64,000 bases of DNA from Lentisphaerota bacterium (GCA_015061805.1 SUVV01000001.1:1-64000), one strand, 5' to 3'; positions 35,271 to 43,748 are shown, counted from the first letter of the stretch. Numbers and translations are program-made. The notes: a model not told the origin generated them from the sequence alone.

Positions 35271-35510
35271 TCGAAAAAATGTGGTATGTTGCCGTTTTGC
35301 TTGTCGCGCCGCGACAACGGAGCGGCTTTTGTGTTGGTTTGCGTATGCAAACCAACGTGAAGCGCAGGATAAATCCTGCATGAAGCATTGCTTTGCAATG
35401 TGAAGCGTTTGCCTTCGGCAAACATGAAGCGCTCACTTCGTGAGTAATGATATGATAAGTTTATAGTCTTGCCGCGACAACGGAGCGGCAACATACCTCG
35501 CTTTTTTTGA
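35271..35510. repeat. MITE-like element with terminal inverted repeats and a TGAAGC-linked hairpin array
   Basis: The 391 bases between the convergent DUF4838 and transporter genes hold no gene. GGTATGTTGCCG (35283-35294) and its exact complement CGGCAACATACC (35486-35497) form 12-bp terminal inverted repeats, with weaker pairing on both sides (35271-35306 against 35476-35510). Inside each end lies the same 19-base direct repeat, GCCGCGACAACGGAGCGGC (35308-35326 and 35471-35489). The left copy overlaps the palindrome TTGTCGCG-C-CGCGACAA. Between them are five hairpins at 35333-35356, 35364-35379, 35386-35400, 35407-35423 and 35432-35444. Four linkers read RTGAAGC (starting 35357, 35380, 35400, 35424). 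Stems differ in sequence yet all pair. No transposase is present, so this is at most a non-autonomous element. Confidence 0.72.
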
Positions 35511-35526
35511 AAAGGGATGGGGGTAC

Positions 35527-35578
35527 GGGGGAAGGGGAAAACTTTTTTTCACGAGAAAAAAAGTTTTCCCCTTCCCCC
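35527..35578. repeat. Perfect 23-bp palindrome, possible bidirectional terminator or repeat-family member
   Basis: Arms of GGGGG-AA-GGGG-AAAA-C-T7 (35527-35549) and its exact complement (35556-35578) enclose the loop CACGAG. An imperfect outer extension GGGATGGGGGTAC / GAGTATCCCA widens it. It lies just past the stop codon of the minus-strand transporter gene, where it could stop transcription from both sides. The hairpin at 10868-10918 has a similar core. Confidence 0.65.
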
Positions 35579-35599
35579 GAGTATCCCAACGTCCTCAGA

Positions 35600-36511
35600 T
35601 CAGCCGAGGAATGCGATCAAGACCAAGCCGGTAACGATCAGAGTGATACCGGCAATTTTCGGGCGGTGGGCAGGTTCTTTGAGAATGATGATACCAAGCA
35701 GCAGACCGATTGGCAAACTCATCTGACGGAAAGCCTGCAGAAAACTCAACTGGGTAACTTTGGTCATCGCCGCCAGCACCAGAGCATAGGCAAGCGAACT
35801 CAGAATACCAGCCATTGCCGGATAGATAAAATTCCGGACAGAAGATATCAGATACTTGAAATTTTCCCGTTCACTCTTTTTGCAGAGGACGATCAATCCC
35901 ATAGTCGTTCCCAGACCGAAGTTCACCACAAAGGTCAAAGCGTAAGACGCAACCGCCGAATTATAACCGGCACTGGCGGCACACATTCGGACCAGTTCGG
36001 AATCGGTCAGCGTATATCCGGTAGTTCCGATGGCGGCAAGCAGGATGTAACGCATGGATTTTTTTGTGTAATTTTTCAGAGAAAATTCACTGAAGCGGGT
36101 AAGCGGCATCATCAGACAACCGCAGAAAACAATGAACAGCGCCGCCATACCCCAGGCGTTGGGATAACGTCCGGGATAGATAATGGCAGTCACTCCGGCG
36201 ATCAGCAGCACGGGGAGCGCTCTTGCGACCGGGTAAGCAAGCGACATATCAGCAGAGGTATAGGCTTTGAAAAGGCCGATAAAGTAAAGCGTTTCAAACG
36301 CGAGACTGGTCCCCCACAATACGAGAGCATGCGGAGTTACGGCGTGTTCAGCGATACCGTAAACCGGCAACACCCAGCACCAGCACAGAGCGGCGATGTA
36401 ACTTGATATACAGAAAAAAGCGGCAGATGAACGGGATTTTTTACTCAAAAAATTCCATGTTGCGTGCATCGAAACCGAAAGCAGAACCAAAACAATAGCA
36501 TCCCAACCCAT
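35600..36511 (-). CDS. EamA/DMT-superfamily transporter
   Basis: A 303-residue protein with ten predicted membrane segments in two EamA-like halves: MHATWNFLSKKSRSS with the first helices, AYTSADMSLAYPVARALPVL in the first half, and FLQAFRQMSLPIGLLLGIIILKEP near the end of the second. Members export or import small metabolites; substrate cannot be inferred. It has its own promoter, and its 3' end faces the palindromic repeat block. Confidence 0.88.
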   Translation of the reverse strand: MGWDAIVLVLLSVSMHATWNFLSKKSRSSAAFFCISSYIAALCWCWVLPVYGIAEHAVTPHALVLWGTSLAFETLYFIGLFKAYTSADMSLAYPVARALPVLLIAGVTAIIYPGRYPNAWGMAALFIVFCGCLMMPLTRFSEFSLKNYTKKSMRYILLAAIGTTGYTLTDSELVRMCAASAGYNSAVASYALTFVVNFGLGTTMGLIVLCKKSERENFKYLISSVRNFIYPAMAGILSSLAYALVLAAMTKVTQLSFLQAFRQMSLPIGLLLGIIILKEPAHRPKIAGITLIVTGLVLIAFLG

Positions 36512-36561
36512 ATAAAAGCGTCCTTATAAAAAAAAGGGTGAATAATTGAATAAATTCTTAT

Positions 36562-36590
36562 AATATACACCCTGCCGCCCTTTTTTACAA
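36562..36590 (-). promoter_or_regulatory. Promoter for the EamA transporter
   Basis: Minus strand: TTGTAA (36590-36585), a 17-base spacer and TATATT (36567-36562), 50 bases before the start codon. Confidence 0.6.
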
Positions 36591-36695
36591 TTGGGATCGC
36601 AAATTTTTGCCGTCAGGTGAAACAGCCGGCGGGGAGTCATCCCGACAATTGGCGCAGACAATCAGCCCGGAATCAGGAGCGAATTGTTCCGTGTG

Positions 36696-37049
36696 TTAAA
36701 ATTTGAGTTGAGAGATGGCTTCAACGGCGGTCATAAAGGCAACGCTGGGAACATCTCCGAATTCATCGGCCTCTTCAGTCGTGCCGTCAGTACGGAAATA
36801 CATATCCTCTTCGCCCTCAAACATCACCAGTTTCACCGGATTGCCGTTGCGATTGATGACAAAGACACCTTCATCGGGGAAATTCTGAACCAGATCATCT
36901 TTATTGATGACATCCATCACCGCTTCGCCATCGGCTTCAAAGTAAAGTTGAACCTGCTCCATGACCCCGTGTTTCACATCGGCTGCGGTAATGACCGGTG
37001 AACCGTTTTTCAGTACGGCGGCAATTTTTTCAATATTTTTTTCACTCAT
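36696..37049 (-). CDS. Small soluble protein of unknown function
   Basis: A 117-residue acidic protein without signal or membrane segment. Alternating strands are suggested (VQLYFEADGEAVMDVI; EGVFVINRNGNPVKLVMFEGEEDMYFRTDG). I do not recognise a family. ATG 37049 is preferred because GAAGGA lies just upstream; an in-frame ATG at 37064 would place that ribosome-binding site inside the coding region. It is last in the pyrR-pyrB-pyrC-M20-hemW-truA run and begins 15 bases after truA. Confidence 0.65.
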   Translation of the reverse strand: MSEKNIEKIAAVLKNGSPVITAADVKHGVMEQVQLYFEADGEAVMDVINKDDLVQNFPDEGVFVINRNGNPVKLVMFEGEEDMYFRTDGTTEEADEFGDVPSVAFMTAVEAISQLKF

Positions 37050-37064
37050 AAAAAAATCCTTCAT

Positions 37065-37889
37065 TTATTGCAAAAATGGCAATCCCGGCAGACGGAAATG
37101 TTCTCTTTCTGCCTCATCATAAAAAACTTTCATCAAAAACAGCCCGTTGGGCGGCGCTGTTTCCGGAGCCTGAGTACGGTCTTTGGCTTCGAGTATCCGG
37201 GTAACGGCATCCGGAGAAGCAACACCGGCACCGACAGCTTCGATCATCCCCATCAGACAGCGGATCATCTTGTAAAGGAATCCGTTACCGACAAAGGTGA
37301 TACAGCAGAAATCCCCGATTTCTTCGACATCGATCCGATAGATCGTCCGCACTGCATCATCGATCTCCCGGCGTTCAACGACAAAACTGGAATAGTCATG
37401 AGTTCCGACCAGATGTTCCGCCGCCATCCGGATAAGTTCCACCGACTGCTTGCGATAGGGGCGCCAACTGTAGCGGCCGACGAAAGGTGAATCATTTTCC
37501 CCCAGATTCAAAACGTAGGTATAGGCTTTGCCGCAGGTATCATAGCGGGCATGGAATTCCAACGGCACTTCCCGGATGGTATGGATCTTGATGTCCGGCG
37601 GCAATCGCCGGTTCAGCGCTTTGAAAACCCGTTCCATCGGGATCGCCGGCTGTTCCGGAGCGAGAAAGGTCGCGGCAAAATTCTGGGCATGGACACCGGC
37701 ATCGGTACGGCTGGAACCGATCAGATGGATCGGCTGTTTGTCATACAGTTTGGTCAGATGTTCCTGGATCACCTGCTGAACTGCCAGACAATGCGGCTGG
37801 ATCTGCCATCCGCTGTAACTGCCGCCATCGTAAGCGATCTCCATAAGGTAACGTTTTACCGGTATATAAGGTGTAGGTTCAATGCCCAT
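37065..37889 (-). CDS. truA: tRNA pseudouridine(38-40) synthase
   Basis: A 274-residue enzyme modifying U38-U40 in tRNA anticodon stems. Catalytic D63 lies in GSSRTDAGVHAQNF. KRYLMEIAYDGGSYSGWQIQP at the start and TFVGNGFLYKMIRCLMG in the C-terminal half are family signatures. The start follows the hemW stop codon by one base, with AGGAG inside the end of hemW, so translation is probably coupled. Confidence 0.95.
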   Translation of the reverse strand: MGIEPTPYIPVKRYLMEIAYDGGSYSGWQIQPHCLAVQQVIQEHLTKLYDKQPIHLIGSSRTDAGVHAQNFAATFLAPEQPAIPMERVFKALNRRLPPDIKIHTIREVPLEFHARYDTCGKAYTYVLNLGENDSPFVGRYSWRPYRKQSVELIRMAAEHLVGTHDYSSFVVERREIDDAVRTIYRIDVEEIGDFCCITFVGNGFLYKMIRCLMGMIEAVGAGVASPDAVTRILEAKDRTQAPETAPPNGLFLMKVFYDEAEREHFRLPGLPFLQ

Positions 37890-37890
37890 A

Positions 37891-38973
37891 TCAAAATAAC
37901 TCCTGTGCGATCGAATTCCAAAAAAGCAAACCGTTTCCGGTTAATTTAATACTGTTTTCAGTAATAAGCAAGCAATCCGGAAAAATTTTCTGCAGATTAT
38001 TGCTGATATCCAACCGATTTCCCCAATCGTCGGCATGGGGAACTTTTTCCCACATCCGGCGTTCCCAACCGTCAACCGTCCTTAAATTCACGGCAAATAT
38101 CTCGTTGAGCCGGGCTGAACGGGAAATCTTATCAATTTCCGGTGGAACTCCGGCGAGCCATGATTCAAGCGATTCGACCTGGATCATCCGGTCATTTCCA
38201 TCAAAACCTGCCGCCGCCGGACCGAAACCGCGAAGCAAGCCGCCGCGCCACACATTCCGATTATGACGGCATTCGTGTCCCGGCCGGGCGTAATTGGATA
38301 TTTCATAGCGCTTGATACCATAAGCCGAGAGAATCTTATCGGCAATATGATAAAAATCGGCAGCCCGGTCATCGTCCGCTTCCAGAATTGCTCCCAGGCG
38401 GCTGTTTTCTTCCGGGGTGAGAGCGTAGCAGGAAACATGGTCAGCCCCCGCAGAACAGACCGCGTGAAGATCATCCTTCCACATTGCGGCACTCTGTCCG
38501 GGCAGAGCGTAGATCAAATCACAATTCCAACTGTTGAAACCGGCATTCTTGACCAGTTCAAGCACCTCAAGGAGTTTCTCCTGCGAACACCGTCTGCCGA
38601 TATGCTCCCGGGATACCGGATTGAAACTCTGAACTCCCAGACTCAGGCGATTGAAATATTTCCGGAGCAGAGCGACTTTGGCTTCATCAAGCGTTTCCGG
38701 ATTGGCTTCAATGGAAACTTCCGCTCCGGGAGCAATGGTCAGATTTTCAGACAATATTCCGATGAAACGCTCCAAACGGGAGAAATCCGGCAATGTCGGA
38801 GTCCCGCCCCCGATATAGAGGGTTTGCAAATCCTCCGGCACACCGGAACTCAACTGCATTTCCAGACGGTCAAAGTAGGCGTCGATCAGTTTATCATCGG
38901 CGCCTGCTTCAGAATAAAATGCACAATATCCGCACTTTACCGCACAGAATGGGACATGAATGTAACAGTTCAC
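37891..38973 (-). CDS. hemW: Radical SAM heme chaperone HemW-like protein
   Basis: A 360-residue radical SAM protein. Cluster ligands C10, C14, C17 (FCAVKCGYCAF), LYIGGGTPTLP, EANPETLD, LSLGVQSFN and DLIYALPGQ match the HemN/HemW group, and the length is that of HemW. True coproporphyrinogen oxidase HemN is longer with an N-terminal extension absent here, so heme insertion or chaperone function is more likely. The ATG overlaps the upstream M20 peptidase stop (ATGA). Confidence 0.9.
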   Translation of the reverse strand: MNCYIHVPFCAVKCGYCAFYSEAGADDKLIDAYFDRLEMQLSSGVPEDLQTLYIGGGTPTLPDFSRLERFIGILSENLTIAPGAEVSIEANPETLDEAKVALLRKYFNRLSLGVQSFNPVSREHIGRRCSQEKLLEVLELVKNAGFNSWNCDLIYALPGQSAAMWKDDLHAVCSAGADHVSCYALTPEENSRLGAILEADDDRAADFYHIADKILSAYGIKRYEISNYARPGHECRHNRNVWRGGLLRGFGPAAAGFDGNDRMIQVESLESWLAGVPPEIDKISRSARLNEIFAVNLRTVDGWERRMWEKVPHADDWGNRLDISNNLQKIFPDCLLITENSIKLTGNGLLFWNSIAQELF

Positions 38974-40130
38974 TTCAGTGCTGCCAGTGCGATTTCCGAC
39001 ATATAGGCGATACCGTGAGCGAGGATACTTTCATCCGGCACAAAACGGCAGTTATGCAGCGGCGGCTGATCAACTCCTGCACCAAGCATGACAAAGACAC
39101 CGTCGGCGGCCTTGTTGAGATAATAGGAAAAGTCTTCAGATGCCATGAATGATTCATCCATATCGCCCCGGTCGATGCCGCACTGCGTCAGGACCTGCGC
39201 GGCAAGTTCAACTCCGGAAGCAGAATTGATCGTTGCCGGATAGCCCCCGAATGCGATATTAACTTCGCAAGTCACCCGGTGCAAGGCGGCAACCGCTTCG
39301 CACATCTCTTTTAATGCCGAGCGCAGTTCAGAAGCGGTTTCATCATCAAGCGCCCGGATAGTTCCGACAAAGGAACACTTTTCGGGGATGACATTGTCCA
39401 GTTTGCCGCCGTTGATGGCACAGATACTCAACACCCCTGCCCGCTGCGAATTTATCCGGTTGGGAATGGCGCTTTGCAGTTCCATGACCGCAGAACAGGC
39501 GGCAATCAGAGGACTGCGCGCCGCATGAGGACGGCTGCCGTGACCTCCGATACCGCTGAACACAACCTCAAAGTGCGAACATGAACTCATCATCGCACCG
39601 ACTCGCATTTTGGCAGAACCGATGGGCATTCCCGGCATACAATGGATAGCGGCGACAAAATCAGCCGGAGGATTATCCAGCGCGCCGGCGGCGATCAGCG
39701 GCCGTGCCATAGCGAGGTTTTCCTCTCCGGGCTGAAAGACCAGCCGCACAGAACCGGTAAATTCATCACGCCGGGAAGCAAGGATCTTCGCCGCTCCCAG
39801 CAGCACCGAAGCATGAACATCATGCCCGCAGGCGTGCATCAAGCCGGGAATTTCCGATTTGAAATCACTTTCAAATTCTTCATTGACCGTAAGCGCATCG
39901 ATATCGGCTCTCAAAGTAACATTTTTCCCGGGCTTGCTGCCATGAATAAAGGCGACGGTGTCCGTTTCCAAAAAGGGCGGAAGCACTTCCACACCGGGAA
40001 TTTTTGCCAATTCGCTGCGGATGGCGGCGCAGGTGTTGAACTCTTTGCCTGCCAGTTCCGGATGCCGGTGAAGTTTTTTGCGGAACTCAATTATTTCCGG
40101 TAATATTGCGGCGATATCCTGAATGCTCAT
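38970..40130 (-). CDS. M20D-family amidohydrolase/peptidase
   Basis: A 386-residue metal hydrolase of the family that includes N-acyl-L-amino-acid amidohydrolases and N-acetyldiaminopimelate deacetylase. RKKLHRHPELAGKEF, LRADIDALTV, HACGHDVHASVLLGAAKIL (metal ligands), FQPGEE and MASEDFSYYLN are conserved. It lies in frame-overlap (ATGA) with both pyrC upstream and hemW downstream. A link to pyrimidine synthesis is not established: it is not an N-carbamoyl hydrolase by motif, and lysA at the window's right end makes a diaminopimelate role equally possible. Confidence 0.87.
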   Translation of the reverse strand: MSIQDIAAILPEIIEFRKKLHRHPELAGKEFNTCAAIRSELAKIPGVEVLPPFLETDTVAFIHGSKPGKNVTLRADIDALTVNEEFESDFKSEIPGLMHACGHDVHASVLLGAAKILASRRDEFTGSVRLVFQPGEENLAMARPLIAAGALDNPPADFVAAIHCMPGMPIGSAKMRVGAMMSSCSHFEVVFSGIGGHGSRPHAARSPLIAACSAVMELQSAIPNRINSQRAGVLSICAINGGKLDNVIPEKCSFVGTIRALDDETASELRSALKEMCEAVAALHRVTCEVNIAFGGYPATINSASGVELAAQVLTQCGIDRGDMDESFMASEDFSYYLNKAADGVFVMLGAGVDQPPLHNCRFVPDESILAHGIAYMSEIALAALK

Positions 40131-41395
40131 CGTCGAAACACCACCTTCCCGCCAACAACAGTCATAATGACTCTGCCCTGGACTTCAAAACCATCAAAGG
40201 GAGTATTGCGTGCTTTGGAATAGAATTCATTTTTGTCGATCGTCCACTTGGCTTCCGGATCGATGACTGCAATATCAGCAGCATTGCCCGGAGCAAGGGA
40301 GTAATCTTTCATACCGAGGATATCCGCCGGACCGGTGGTGAACTTTTCGATCAACTGCGGAATGGTCAAGACTCCCTTGGTCACCAATTCGGTAAAGCAC
40401 AACGGGAAAGCGGTTTCCAGACCGATGATACCAAAAGGAGCATGGTCGAATTCAACCATTTTAGCCGTCTGGGTGTGAGGAGCATGATCGGTAGCGATCG
40501 CAGTCAGCGTACCGTCGGCAAGACCTTCGATAACGGCAAGACGGTCGGCTTCACTGCGGAGCGGCGGATTCATCTTGTAGTTGGTATCGAACTTCTTGAT
40601 ACACTGATCGGTGAGAGTGATGTGGTGCGGAGTAGCTTCACCGGTAACTTTGATACCGGCTTTACGGGCGCGGCGGAGCAGTTCAACGCTTTCGGCGGCG
40701 CTGATGTGCTGCATGTGGATTTTCCAGTCGATCTGACGGGCAAGGATGATGTTGCGAGCGACCATCAACTCTTCAGAAGCGCTGGAAATGCCGTTGATTC
40801 CGAGCAGAACCGACCATTTGCCTTCGTGCATGACACCGCCGGCGGCGAGAGTCTTTTCTTCGCAATGGTCGAGGATGGGCAGATCGAAACTCTTGGCATA
40901 TTCGACAACATGACGCATCAGCGCGTGATCCTGAATACATTTGCCGTCATCGCTCAACGCTACAACTCCGGCGGCTTTGAGCGAACCGATACCAGCCATC
41001 TCTTCACCTTTTCCGCCCTTGGTCATATTGCCGCAGGCAAGAACCCTGACCACTCCCTGTTCCAAAGCCGTGCGTTTAAGCAATTCAATGGCACCGGCAT
41101 TGTCGGCGGCGGGAGTGGTATTGGGCATGGCAACGATGCTGGTGAATCCGCCGGCGGCGGCAGCCATCGTACCGGTGGCAACAGTTTCAGCGGCGGTATT
41201 CCCGGGCTGACGCAAGTGGACGTGAACGTCGATAAATCCCGGAGAAACGATCTTACCGGTAAGGTCGATCACTTCGGCATCTCTGACTTGAGAAGTTTCA
41301 ACAATAACTCCGTTGCTGATGGCGATATCGCCGACTGAATCAATTCCGCGAGCCGGGTCGATCACCCGGGCATTTTTCAAAATCATATCTTTCAT
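40127..41395 (-). CDS. pyrC: Dihydroorotase, class I
   Basis: A 422-residue zinc amidohydrolase that cyclises carbamoyl-aspartate to dihydroorotate. Metal-binding FIDVHVHLRQPGN (H58, H60), ATDHAPHT, and FGIIGLETAFPL are class I signatures. ATG overlaps the pyrB stop codon by four bases. Class I enzymes often associate with aspartate carbamoyltransferase, in keeping with the gene order. Confidence 0.96.
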   Translation of the reverse strand: MKDMILKNARVIDPARGIDSVGDIAISNGVIVETSQVRDAEVIDLTGKIVSPGFIDVHVHLRQPGNTAAETVATGTMAAAAGGFTSIVAMPNTTPAADNAGAIELLKRTALEQGVVRVLACGNMTKGGKGEEMAGIGSLKAAGVVALSDDGKCIQDHALMRHVVEYAKSFDLPILDHCEEKTLAAGGVMHEGKWSVLLGINGISSASEELMVARNIILARQIDWKIHMQHISAAESVELLRRARKAGIKVTGEATPHHITLTDQCIKKFDTNYKMNPPLRSEADRLAVIEGLADGTLTAIATDHAPHTQTAKMVEFDHAPFGIIGLETAFPLCFTELVTKGVLTIPQLIEKFTTGPADILGMKDYSLAPGNAADIAVIDPEAKWTIDKNEFYSKARNTPFDGFEVQGRVIMTVVGGKVVFRR

Positions 41396-42315
41396 TTCTG
41401 CACCCCGGCAATAAGGAACAACACTGCCATACGAACCGCCAGACCGTTGGTCACCTGTTCAAGGATGACCGAATTACTGCCGTCGGCGACTTCACTTGCC
41501 AATTCAACATCCCGGTTGATGGGACCGGGGTGCATGATCAGCACATCTTTTTTCATCAAATCCATCGTGGCACCTTTGATGCCGAACCAGGAGGAATATT
41601 CTCCGGTACTGGGGAAAAATCCCACCGTCTGACGTTCATGCTGAATACGCAGGAGATTGACCACATCGGCATCTTTGACCGCATCTTTGAGATTGTGGCA
41701 GACCCGGCATCCGATCTCTTCAAACTCTCTGGGAACCAGTGTAGAGGGACCGGCAAGAGTGACATTGGCACCGAGTTTGAGCAGTCCCCAGATATTGCTC
41801 CGGGCGACGCGGCTGTGCAGGATATCACCGAGAATAGTGACATTCAATCCCTTGAAACCGCCCTTTTTCTCCCGGATGGTAAAGAGGTCAAGCAGCGCCT
41901 GGGTCGGGTGTTCATGAGCGCCGTCACCGGCGTTGACCACCCCGCAATTGAGATGCTTGGCAATGAAGTTCTGGGCACCGGGGGCGCTGTGGCGCATCAC
42001 GACCAGATCGACCTGAAGTGCTTCGATATTTTTGACCGTATCAAGAAGAGTTTCACCTTTGAGCAGACTGCTTGCCTGCGCCTGCATATTGACGACATCG
42101 GCGCTCAAGCGCTGCTCGGCAAGTTCAAAAGAGACCCGGGTGCGGGTACTGGGTTCGACGAAAAAGTTGACGACCGTCATACCGCGCAAAGCCGGAACCT
42201 TTTTTACTCTGCGTTCAGAAACCTCTTTGAATTTCTCCGCAGTATCGAGGATACAGGTGATCTCCTCGGCGCTCAAGTCATAGATACTGAGCAAATCTTT
42301 TCTTGTCCACTGCAT
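41392..42315 (-). CDS. pyrB: Aspartate carbamoyltransferase catalytic subunit
   Basis: A 307-residue enzyme forming carbamoyl-aspartate. Carbamoyl-phosphate site EPSTRTRVSFE (S56-R60), RHSAPGAQNFIA, DGAHEHPTQALLDLFTI and HPGPINRDVEL are intact. No regulatory subunit (pyrI) is present. It follows pyrR, so feedback is expected at the RNA level. Confidence 0.97.
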   Translation of the reverse strand: MQWTRKDLLSIYDLSAEEITCILDTAEKFKEVSERRVKKVPALRGMTVVNFFVEPSTRTRVSFELAEQRLSADVVNMQAQASSLLKGETLLDTVKNIEALQVDLVVMRHSAPGAQNFIAKHLNCGVVNAGDGAHEHPTQALLDLFTIREKKGGFKGLNVTILGDILHSRVARSNIWGLLKLGANVTLAGPSTLVPREFEEIGCRVCHNLKDAVKDADVVNLLRIQHERQTVGFFPSTGEYSSWFGIKGATMDLMKKDVLIMHPGPINRDVELASEVADGSNSVILEQVTNGLAVRMAVLFLIAGVQK

Positions 42316-42338
42316 AATCTGTAATTCCCGTTATATGT

Positions 42339-42881
42339 TTATTTCCATTGCACATCAAAAATACCACAGCCGAATTCAGCCGTTTCATCGAAACGCACCT
42401 TCACCTTGCGGTCAGCAGGAAGCGACACATTGAATCCGACATAATCCGCCCGGATGGGGAATTCCGGTTCGCCGCGATCGACCATGACCGTCAGACGGAT
42501 AAGTCCCGGACGGCCGAAATCGGTCAGTGCATCCAGAGCCGCCCGGATGGTACGTCCGCTGGAAAGCACGTCATCAACCAGAATTATCACCTTGTCATCG
42601 ACTGCAAATCCGATATTGGTTTCATTGATCATCGGCAGGATGTCGCGGGTCCCGAAGTCATCCCGGTACATGGTGATATCGAGTTTGCCGAATTCCGGAT
42701 CCATGCCGTGAGATTTCAACGCTTCGCACAATTTTTCAGCAAGCGGCACGCCCATCTGCTGAATACCGACCAATGCCACGCCGCGGGGGTCTCCGGCAAA
42801 ATCAGCGGCGATCTTACCGGCGATCCTGCTGATCGCTTCTTCAATACCGGCGGCATCGAAAAGTTGTTTGCAACTGTTCAT
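42339..42881 (-). CDS. pyrR: PyrR bifunctional regulator/uracil phosphoribosyltransferase
   Basis: A 180-residue type I phosphoribosyltransferase-fold protein. PRPP loop VIILVDDVLSSGRT (98-111), IQQMGVPLAEKL and DITMYRDDFG are typical of PyrR. In known cases PyrR binds mRNA leader hairpins when UMP or UTP is abundant and reduces pyr transcription or translation. It is the first gene of the pyrRBC run, 20 bases downstream of a terminator-like hairpin that it might itself recognise. Confidence 0.93.
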   Translation of the reverse strand: MNSCKQLFDAAGIEEAISRIAGKIAADFAGDPRGVALVGIQQMGVPLAEKLCEALKSHGMDPEFGKLDITMYRDDFGTRDILPMINETNIGFAVDDKVIILVDDVLSSGRTIRAALDALTDFGRPGLIRLTVMVDRGEPEFPIRADYVGFNVSLPADRKVKVRFDETAEFGCGIFDVQWK

Positions 42882-42900
42882 CTGTAAAAAATCCTGTGTT

Positions 42901-42935
42901 AAAAAATAGGCTGTGAAACCTCAACGGTTCCACAG
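42901..42935 (-). terminator. Terminator/attenuator hairpin directly before pyrR
   Basis: On the minus strand CTGTGGAACC-GTTGA-GGTTTCACAG (10 bp with one G-U pair, 42935-42911) is followed by CCTATTTTTT. The isomerase stop codon TGA lies in the loop. It can end the proB-miaB-isomerase transcript and is close enough to pyrR (20 bases) to work as an attenuator. The loop, ACCGUUGAGGUU, partly matches the PyrR-binding consensus ARUCCNGNGAGGYU. Confidence 0.65.
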
Positions 42936-43733
42936 CAGTTTTTCCATATAGCGCCGCACTTCGACCAACTGTTCCAACCGGGGAGTAATACCTTTCTGTC
43001 CCGGGAAACTGAATTCCAGGTTGCAGGGACCGGTGTAACCGTTTTTACGAAGGGCCTCAAATGCCTGTTTGATATCGATGACACCGATATCGGGAGGCAG
43101 GTGCTCCTCTTTGACTCCGTAGTTATTGGAAACGTGGATATTGCTTACCAGTCCGCGGGTGATATCTGCAGTTGCAAGCAGATTTTCATACAAATTGGAG
43201 TGGTTGACATCCACCGTCATCCGGATATCATCTTTCTGGAAAGAGCGGATGAATTCAGCGATCTCCACGCTGTTGGGATGGCGGTTGTATTCCAATGGTT
43301 TATAAGGAGCGGTTTCAATACAGAGGATGTATCCCAAGTGGGAAAGTTTATTGTAAAGTTTTTCAATACTGTCCTTGTAGTAATCAGCGACCCGGCGATC
43401 CTGATGGCGGTCGAGATAGTGTTCGACGATGGGACAGGGAGCGAATTCGGCATATCCGGCGGCGTGGCGGTAGGCAGTTTCCACCGCTTTGTCGCGTTCG
43501 CTCTCATCCGGAGAAATGGCACCCATGCCCATAACACCGTGGATCGACCAGACCTTGATACCGGAGTTGCGGAAAGCATTCATCGAAGTTTCGCTTTCCG
43601 GAACCGGATGGGATATTTCTATCATCTTGAATCCCGCTTCAAGCGCAAGATCCATAAAATCCGGAAGCATCGCTCCAACCCCGCGTTCTCTTCCAAAAAC
43701 GCAGGTACTTATCGACAATTCATTGATCGCCAT
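42921..43733 (-). CDS. Sugar phosphate isomerase/epimerase family protein
   Basis: A 270-residue TIM-barrel of the AP-endonuclease-2 superfamily. ALEAGFKMIEISHPVPES, WSIHGVMG, LCIETAPYKPLEYNR, MTVDVNHSNLYEN, HVSNNYG and CNLEFSFPG provide the spaced His/Glu/Asp metal ligands of xylose-isomerase-like epimerases. Substrate unknown. It lies 15 bases after miaB and ends in the hairpin that precedes pyrR. Confidence 0.83.
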   Translation of the reverse strand: MAINELSISTCVFGRERGVGAMLPDFMDLALEAGFKMIEISHPVPESETSMNAFRNSGIKVWSIHGVMGMGAISPDESERDKAVETAYRHAAGYAEFAPCPIVEHYLDRHQDRRVADYYKDSIEKLYNKLSHLGYILCIETAPYKPLEYNRHPNSVEIAEFIRSFQKDDIRMTVDVNHSNLYENLLATADITRGLVSNIHVSNNYGVKEEHLPPDIGVIDIKQAFEALRKNGYTGPCNLEFSFPGQKGITPRLEQLVEVRRYMEKLLWNR

Positions 43734-43748
43734 AACCGAACTCCTTTA

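Noticed and set aside
35333-35444. Regularly spaced short repeat (TGAAGC every 20-24 bases) that might be a CRISPR array
   Set aside because: The repeat is only 6-7 bases, the intervening sequences are each self-complementary hairpins, and no cas gene is near.
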